Shown here one piece after another: positions 6,812 to 10,802 of a DNA stretch of 10,802 nucleotides. Made by a program: the position numbers and the translations under genes. Source of the stretch: MWDF01 sp964577435 (GTDB taxonomy: Bacteria > Bacillota > DTU025 > MWDF01); assembly GCA_964577435.1 (NCBI GenBank), contig CAZNZD010000056.1, positions 1 to 10,802 of the forward strand. The letters run 5' to 3'. The stretch's first letter is position 1. Each line of letters opens with the position of its first letter. The notes under the pieces are model-generated. The model saw only the letters and a list, made by a program, of their open reading frames with translations, ran no database searches and was not told the origin of the DNA.

Positions 6812-8710
6812 ATGGAGATAGGAAGTGTCCTTTCGGGAAGGTACAGGATAGATGAGCTGGTCGGCGAGGGAGGCATGTCGACAGTCTACAGGGCTTACGA
6901 CAGCGTCCTTGCAAGGGAGGTCGCGATAAAAGTCCTCCGTGACCAGTTCTCATCGCATGCCCTGTCCAAGCAGAGGTTCAAGAAGGAAGCGCTTTCGGTC
7001 GCCAAGCTCTCCCACCCGAACATCGTAAGCGTATTCGACGCAGGGTCCGACGGGGACGACAACTACATCGTAATGGAGTTTGTATCGGGCACCTCGCTAG
7101 ACAGGGAGATAAAAAGCTACAGGGGGCCCATGCCGATAGGCAGGTCCATAAGGATAATCGACCAGGTGCTGGACGGGCTCTGGCATGCGCATTCGCACGG
7201 GATAGTACACAGGGACATCAAGCCGCACAACATCCTTATATCGGAGGACGGAAGGGTAAAGATTGCCGACTTCGGCATAGCAAGGGCGACAAGCGAGGCG
7301 GAGCTTACACAGACCGGCATGGTAGTGGGCACGGTGAACTATACATCCCCGGAGCAGGCCAAGGGGGAGACGGCGACGGACAGGTCCGACCTCTATTCTG
7401 CCGGGGTCATCCTTTACCAGATGCTTACCGGAAGCCTTCCCTTCACAGGCGAGGGCGAGGTAGCCGTGGCGATAAAGCACATCTCCGAAAGGCCTCTTGC
7501 GCCAAGGAAGCTGAACCCGGCGATAAGTCCCATGCTGGAGCGGGTGATCTTCAAGGCGATGGAGAAGGACCCTGAGAAGAGGTACTCCGGCGCCGAGGAG
7601 TTCAAGGCCGCGCTTATGAGGGTGGAGGACGCATACCGCGAAAACGGCCTTGCTGACGGCCCACAGGATGCCCAGATGTGCCAGACCAAACCTTTCGTGA
7701 AGGTCGAAGGAGGTAGCTTGCCGATGTCCGATGCAAAGGCAGCGGGATATGACCCGAAGAAGGGCTTGAAGAAGCTTGTGATCCTTATCGCGGCCTTCGT
7801 CTTAGTTGCTTCCGCCGCCGCCTTCGGAATCTATGAGGCCTGGAACAGGTGGATGCAGGTCGATGAGGTGCAGGTGCCGGACGTGTCTGGGCTTAACCTT
7901 GCAGACGCCAGGGCGCTTCTTGGCGAGAGGTCCCTTGTGGCAGAGGTATCCAACTCGGTCTATGACAAGAAAGTGCCCGCGGACGGCATCATAAGCCAGG
8001 ATCCGGGACCCGGCACCAAGCGCAAGGTCAACTCCCAGGTGAAACTGGTGGTAAGCCTAGGGCCCGACCTGGGGCTCATCCCCGATCTCACAGGGAAGGA
8101 TATAAGGGAGGCAGGCATAATAGCGGAGGCTGCGGGCTTCCTGATAGGCGAGAACAAGACGGAGTTCAGCATGACCGTGGAGAAGGGCAGGATAATCAAG
8201 CAGGACCCCGTATCCGGAAGCCAAAGGGACAAGGGCGAGGCGATAATCGTCTTCATATCGGACGGCCTGCCGCCTACGGTCGTTGTACCGGACGTTAAAG
8301 GCATGGCGCTTGCCGAAGCGGAGCAGCTATTAAAGGCAAGCGGGCTTGTGCTGGGCATGACTGTGGAGACTTCCTCGACGGCATACCCTGAGGGAACCGT
8401 GATCGACCAGACTCCGCCCTCCGGTTCCGAAGTGGACCTTAACAGCACCGTGGACCTCAAGGTGTCGATGAAGGCCGCCATATCGTCCGGCCCCGACAGC
8501 AAGAGGTTCGAGGTCACCTACGCCGTCCCTCAGGAGACGTGGATACAGGAGATTATAATCAAGGTGTCGGATACCTATGGCACAAGGACGGTGTTCGGCC
8601 CAAGCTCCTTCAAGTCAGGCCAGCAGGTCAAAGAGACTGTGGAGGTATTCGGTTCAGGCAGGATAGAAGTCTGGGTGGACGGGATCCTGTACAAGGCCTA
8701 CGATGTCTAG
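6812..8710 (+). CDS. prkC: PASTA-domain membrane Ser/Thr protein kinase (PrkC/PknB/Stk1 family)
   Basis: Eukaryotic-like kinase that senses cell-wall fragments or lipid II through external PASTA repeats and phosphorylates cytoplasmic proteins. It has 632 residues from the ATG at 6812. A TTG at 6809 would add one residue and has slightly better spacing to GTGAGG (6796-6801). Kinase domain, about 10-270: glycine loop GEGGMSTVY (18-26), K40, E59, HRDIKPHN (133-140), DFG (153-155) and SPE (179-181). T166, T168, T174 and T178 in the activation segment are candidate autophosphorylation sites. One membrane helix lies at about 321-344, followed by three PASTA repeats (about 353-416, 422-485, 489-553). 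A beta-rich tail of about 79 residues (554-632) resembles, from memory, the extra C-terminal domain of some Bacillota PrkC proteins. All catalytic residues are present. The phosphatase lies just upstream, and the stop overlaps rsgA by 8 bases. Confidence 0.95.
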   Translation: MEIGSVLSGRYRIDELVGEGGMSTVYRAYDSVLAREVAIKVLRDQFSSHALSKQRFKKEALSVAKLSHPNIVSVFDAGSDGDDNYIVMEFVSGTSLDREIKSYRGPMPIGRSIRIIDQVLDGLWHAHSHGIVHRDIKPHNILISEDGRVKIADFGIARATSEAELTQTGMVVGTVNYTSPEQAKGETATDRSDLYSAGVILYQMLTGSLPFTGEGEVAVAIKHISERPLAPRKLNPAISPMLERVIFKAMEKDPEKRYSGAEEFKAALMRVEDAYRENGLADGPQDAQMCQTKPFVKVEGGSLPMSDAKAAGYDPKKGLKKLVILIAAFVLVASAAAFGIYEAWNRWMQVDEVQVPDVSGLNLADARALLGERSLVAEVSNSVYDKKVPADGIISQDPGPGTKRKVNSQVKLVVSLGPDLGLIPDLTGKDIREAGIIAEAAGFLIGENKTEFSMTVEKGRIIKQDPVSGSQRDKGEAIIVFISDGLPPTVVVPDVKGMALAEAEQLLKASGLVLGMTVETSSTAYPEGTVIDQTPPSGSEVDLNSTVDLKVSMKAAISSGPDSKRFEVTYAVPQETWIQEIIIKVSDTYGTRTVFGPSSFKSGQQVKETVEVFGSGRIEVWVDGILYKAYDV

Positions 8711-9590
8711 CCTGCTTGAAGGGGTGATCGTAGGCATCAAGGGAGGCTTCGCCGAAGTCGGGCTCGATGCCGGCATCGTCCGCTGCAAGATCAGGGGCAA
8801 GCTGAGGCTTGCGGATGACGAGCTTCTTGCGGGGGACTACGTGAGAGTGGACGTATCGGGAGGAGAGCACCTTCTGTCAGAGGTGATCCCCAGAAGCAAC
8901 AGGCTTATCAGGCCTGCGGTGGCAAACGTGGACTGCGTCGCGATTTTCACCCCCCTTAAGACGCCGGACGCGGACCTGATGCTTACCGACAGGCTTTGCA
9001 TACTGGCCGAGAAGCAGGGACTTTCAATCATTATCTGCGCAACTAAGGCCGATATAGGGGAGAAAGGCAAGCTCGGCTTCATATCGGCGCATTACCGGGG
9101 CGCTGGCTACGAGGTTGTGAGCCTGTCCGCCCCGAAGGGTGAAGGCGTCCAGAAGCTAAGGGACTTCCTCAAAGGAAGGGTAAGCATTTTAGCAGGGCAA
9201 TCAGGCGCCGGCAAGTCCACCCTCATAAACGCGATGCTCCCGGGCCTGGAGCTTAAGACCGCGGAGGTCAGCGAGAGGATAGGCCGGGGAAAGCATACCA
9301 CAAGACAGGTTAGGCTCATACCTCTCGGAGAAGGGGCCTACGTGGCCGACAGCCCCGGCTTCTCCTCGCTTGAGCTGGAAGGCATAGGGCCGGACGAGCT
9401 TAGAGGCCTGATGCCGGACGTCTGGGAGCATGAGGGAGGCTGCAGGTTCAGCGGCTGCAGGCACAACGCCGAGCCCGGCTGCGGGCTCAAAAAGGCGGTA
9501 TCGGAAGGCAGTTTCGGCAAGTTGCGCTATGAGCATTACATAGCCTTCCTGAATGAATGCCTTGAATCCGAAAGGCGCAGATACGATTAG
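8703..9590 (+). CDS. rsgA: RsgA (YjeQ/YloQ/CpgA), ribosome small-subunit GTPase
   Basis: Circularly permuted GTPase that checks late 30S subunit maturation and is stimulated by ribosomes. The 295 residues hold an OB-fold (about 5-65, with RGKLR at 31-35), then permuted G motifs: G4 TKAD (114-117), G5 LSAPKG (141-146), G1 GQSGAGKST (165-173), the switch region GRGKHTT (194-200, H198 matching the catalytic His) and G3 DSPGF (216-220). The C-terminal zinc knuckle is C247-x4-C252-x-H254-x5-C260. Thr in place of Asn in G4 is, from memory, also the form in Bacillus YloQ, so it is not a defect. The ATG at 8703 lies inside the last codons of the kinase gene with only a weak AAGG site 6 bases before it, so translation is probably coupled. 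CpgA is a reported PrkC substrate in Bacillus subtilis, which fits this linkage. An 18-base gap leads to rpe. Confidence 0.95.
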   Translation: MSSLLEGVIVGIKGGFAEVGLDAGIVRCKIRGKLRLADDELLAGDYVRVDVSGGEHLLSEVIPRSNRLIRPAVANVDCVAIFTPLKTPDADLMLTDRLCILAEKQGLSIIICATKADIGEKGKLGFISAHYRGAGYEVVSLSAPKGEGVQKLRDFLKGRVSILAGQSGAGKSTLINAMLPGLELKTAEVSERIGRGKHTTRQVRLIPLGEGAYVADSPGFSSLELEGIGPDELRGLMPDVWEHEGGCRFSGCRHNAEPGCGLKKAVSEGSFGKLRYEHYIAFLNECLESERRRYD

Positions 9591-9608
9591 GAGATGGGGT
9601 GTGTGCGA

Positions 9609-10247
9609 ATGATCAAGGTTGCAGCTTCGATGCTGTCCGCCGACCTGTCCAGGCTGGCTGGCGAGATCGCTGATGTGTCCTCGGCAGATTACCTGCACGT
9701 GGACGTGATGGACGGCGTGTACGTCCCGAACATCACATTCGGGCAGTCGATGGTGCAGGCTCTCTCTGCGCTTACGGACCTTCCTCTGGACGTCCACTTG
9801 ATGATAGTAGAGCCGGAAAGGCACATCGAGTCCTTCATATCGGCGGGCGCATCCCTGATCACGATACATCCCGATGCGACGAGGCACCTTCACAGGCAGC
9901 TGGGGCTCATTAAGAGCCTCGGGGCCAAGGCGGGGGTCGCGCTTAATCCGGCAGACCCGGTGAGCCTTGTGGAGAACGTGCTGGACCTGGCGGACCTGAT
10001 ACTTGTGATGACGGTAAACCCTGGATTCGGGGGGCAGGCCTTCATTGAGGCGCAGACCGCGAAGATCGCCGAGATAAGGGAGCTTGTTGCCTCCTCAGGC
10101 AGGCCCATCGAGCTGGAAGTGGACGGCGGCATGAACGCCCATACCGCAGAGAAGGTAAGAAGGGCCGGCGCCGACGTGATAGTAGCCGGGACCTATATCT
10201 TCTCGGCGGCATCAAGGCATGAGGCGATCTCCTCGCTAAGGGGATGA
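9609..10247 (+). CDS. rpe: Ribulose-phosphate 3-epimerase
   Basis: Cytoplasmic pentose phosphate pathway enzyme that interconverts D-ribulose 5-phosphate and D-xylulose 5-phosphate. It is a 212-residue TIM barrel of normal length. Conserved sites: ASMLSADL (6-13), HVDVMDGVYVPN (30-41, with H30, D32 and M34), VHLMI (62-66, H63), NPGFGGQ (137-143, phosphate loop) and VDGGM (171-175, D172). H30, D32, H63 and D172 are the expected metal ligands, and D32 and D172 are the acid/base pair. Three in-frame starts are possible. ATG 9609 aligns best with family N-termini and has GGTG 7 bases upstream. GTG 9603 has AGGAG 9 bases upstream and would add two residues. ATG 9594 has no usable spacing. It follows rsgA as in the Bacillota cluster; one base separates its stop from the pncC start. 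Confidence 0.95.
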   Translation: MIKVAASMLSADLSRLAGEIADVSSADYLHVDVMDGVYVPNITFGQSMVQALSALTDLPLDVHLMIVEPERHIESFISAGASLITIHPDATRHLHRQLGLIKSLGAKAGVALNPADPVSLVENVLDLADLILVMTVNPGFGGQAFIEAQTAKIAEIRELVASSGRPIELEVDGGMNAHTAEKVRRAGADVIVAGTYIFSAASRHEAISSLRG

Positions 10248-10248
10248 G

Positions 10249-10722
10249 ATGATGGGTGAGGCTTCTGAGCTTGTAAGGCTTCTTACCGAGAGAAAGATGA
10301 GGCTTGCCGTGGCAGAATCCTGCACAGGCGGGCTTCTTGCCGGCGCGATAACATCCGTTCCCGGCTCATCGCTCTGCTTCGACAGGGGCTATGTGGCTTA
10401 TTCGGTAAGGGCGAAATCCGAGATGCTCGGAATACCCTGTGAGCTCATCGAGTCGAAGGGTCCGGTGAGCGAACTGACCGCAATGCTGATGGCAGAATCG
10501 GCACGTCAGATTTCAGGGGCCCAGATCTCCTGCTCTGTGACCGGAGTAGCGGGCCCAGGAGGCGATAGCCTGGGAAACCCGGAGGGGCTCGTCTACATTG
10601 CGCTTAGCATGGAGGGCTTCGAGACAGAGGTGGAGAGGCACCGCTTCAGAGGCGACAGGGGAGAGATCAGGGAGGCTGCGGTAACTGCGGCCCTTGAGCT
10701 TATGCTCAGCAAGGCAAGATAG
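10249..10722 (+). CDS. pncC: PncC, nicotinamide-nucleotide amidase (stand-alone CinA C-terminal domain)
   Basis: Deamidates nicotinamide mononucleotide to nicotinate mononucleotide, recycling the NMN made by NAD-dependent DNA ligase. The 157 residues are a single CinA C-terminal domain without the N-terminal MoCF-like part of full CinA, as in E. coli PncC. Signatures: AESCTGGLLAGAIT (22-35, Ser24), the YS..AK segment (Y51, K56), KGPVSELTA (70-78; most homologues have GAVS here), TGVAGPGGD (98-106) and FRGDRGEIRE (133-142). AAGGGG (10238-10243) lies 5 bases before the ATG at 10249. The adjacent ATG at 10252 has 8-base spacing and is equally possible, removing one residue. The one-base gap to rpe implies coupled translation. 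The family call is firm. The amidase activity is inferred from characterised stand-alone members. Confidence 0.9.
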   Translation: MMGEASELVRLLTERKMRLAVAESCTGGLLAGAITSVPGSSLCFDRGYVAYSVRAKSEMLGIPCELIESKGPVSELTAMLMAESARQISGAQISCSVTGVAGPGGDSLGNPEGLVYIALSMEGFETEVERHRFRGDRGEIREAAVTAALELMLSKAR

Positions 10723-10732
10723 GGGGCATGGC

Positions 10733-10802
10733 ATGAAGAAGATATTAGTAGCAGGAAATCCCGAGCCCAGGGGGCATTACACCTCGGCAGTCGAGTCAGG
10801 CG
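10733..10802 (+). CDS. Unidentified gene, 5' end only (cut by the window edge)
   Basis: An open frame of 23 codons starts at ATG 10733 and runs off the window. AGGGGG (10721-10726) lies 6 bases before it, and it begins 10 bases after the pncC stop, so it is very likely the next operon gene. The ATG at 10728 stops after two codons and is not used. The visible peptide begins MKKILVAGNPEPRGHY: a short hydrophobic strand followed by a Gly-Asn-Pro turn. This suggests the first beta strand of an alpha/beta fold. A class I glutamine amidotransferase-like (peptidase C26) protein is one possibility, but the fragment is too short to name it. Confidence 0.6.
   Translation, partial: MKKILVAGNPEPRGHYTSAVESG

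Noticed and set aside
9042..9053. RsgA G4 motif reads TKAD instead of NKxD
   Set aside because: From memory, Bacillus YloQ/CpgA also has TKxD at this position, so it is a family variant rather than a lost function.
1..10802. Mobile elements, CRISPR arrays, tRNA/rRNA genes, toxin-antitoxin or defence genes
   Set aside because: I found no direct repeats, transposase motifs, tRNA-like cloverleaves or defence-type domains. Intact housekeeping and transport genes fill nearly all the sequence.

Overview
The window looks like ordinary chromosomal DNA from a bacterium of moderately high GC. All genes are on the + strand, tightly packed, and preceded by GGAGG-type ribosome binding sites. AGG (Arg) and ATA (Ile) codons are common. 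The order rlmN / PP2C phosphatase / PASTA kinase / rsgA / rpe is the conserved arrangement known from Bacillota and some related phyla. The substrate-binding protein has a signal peptide but no lipobox cysteine, which fits a periplasmic protein in a cell with an outer membrane better than a Gram-positive lipoprotein. A diderm lineage with Bacillota-like gene order, such as Synergistota, is my best guess. It is an inference, not a firm call.

Region 1 (1-4971) is a complete ABC importer of the BMP/PnrA type, the family of nucleoside importers. It has a short leader with a hairpin, a secreted binding protein (78-1088), a strong terminator-like hairpin (1141-1178), a double-domain ATPase (1196-2758) and two permeases (2758-3861 and 3858-4925) joined by 1-base and 4-base overlaps. 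A clear intrinsic terminator (4944-4971) closes the unit. The hairpin after the binding-protein gene probably trims downstream transcription so that binding protein exceeds membrane complex; codon use points the same way.

Region 2 (4993-10802) is a housekeeping operon without internal terminators: rlmN (23S rRNA/tRNA m2A methyltransferase), a PP2C Ser/Thr phosphatase, a membrane PASTA Ser/Thr kinase, rsgA (30S maturation GTPase), rpe (pentose phosphate pathway), a stand-alone CinA C-terminal domain (pncC, NMN amidase) and the first 23 codons of an unidentified gene. The kinase and phosphatase form a reversible signalling pair. The neighbours handle ribosome maturation and central metabolism, so the operon ties envelope sensing to translation and growth.

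No mobile element, CRISPR array, tRNA, rRNA or broken gene was seen, and no gene-free stretch exceeds 107 bases. I found no undescribed system. The points most worth checking are the attenuator-like hairpin, an octamer shared by the three non-coding hairpins, the missing lipobox, and the FW-type PP2C motif beside a Bacillota-like PASTA kinase.
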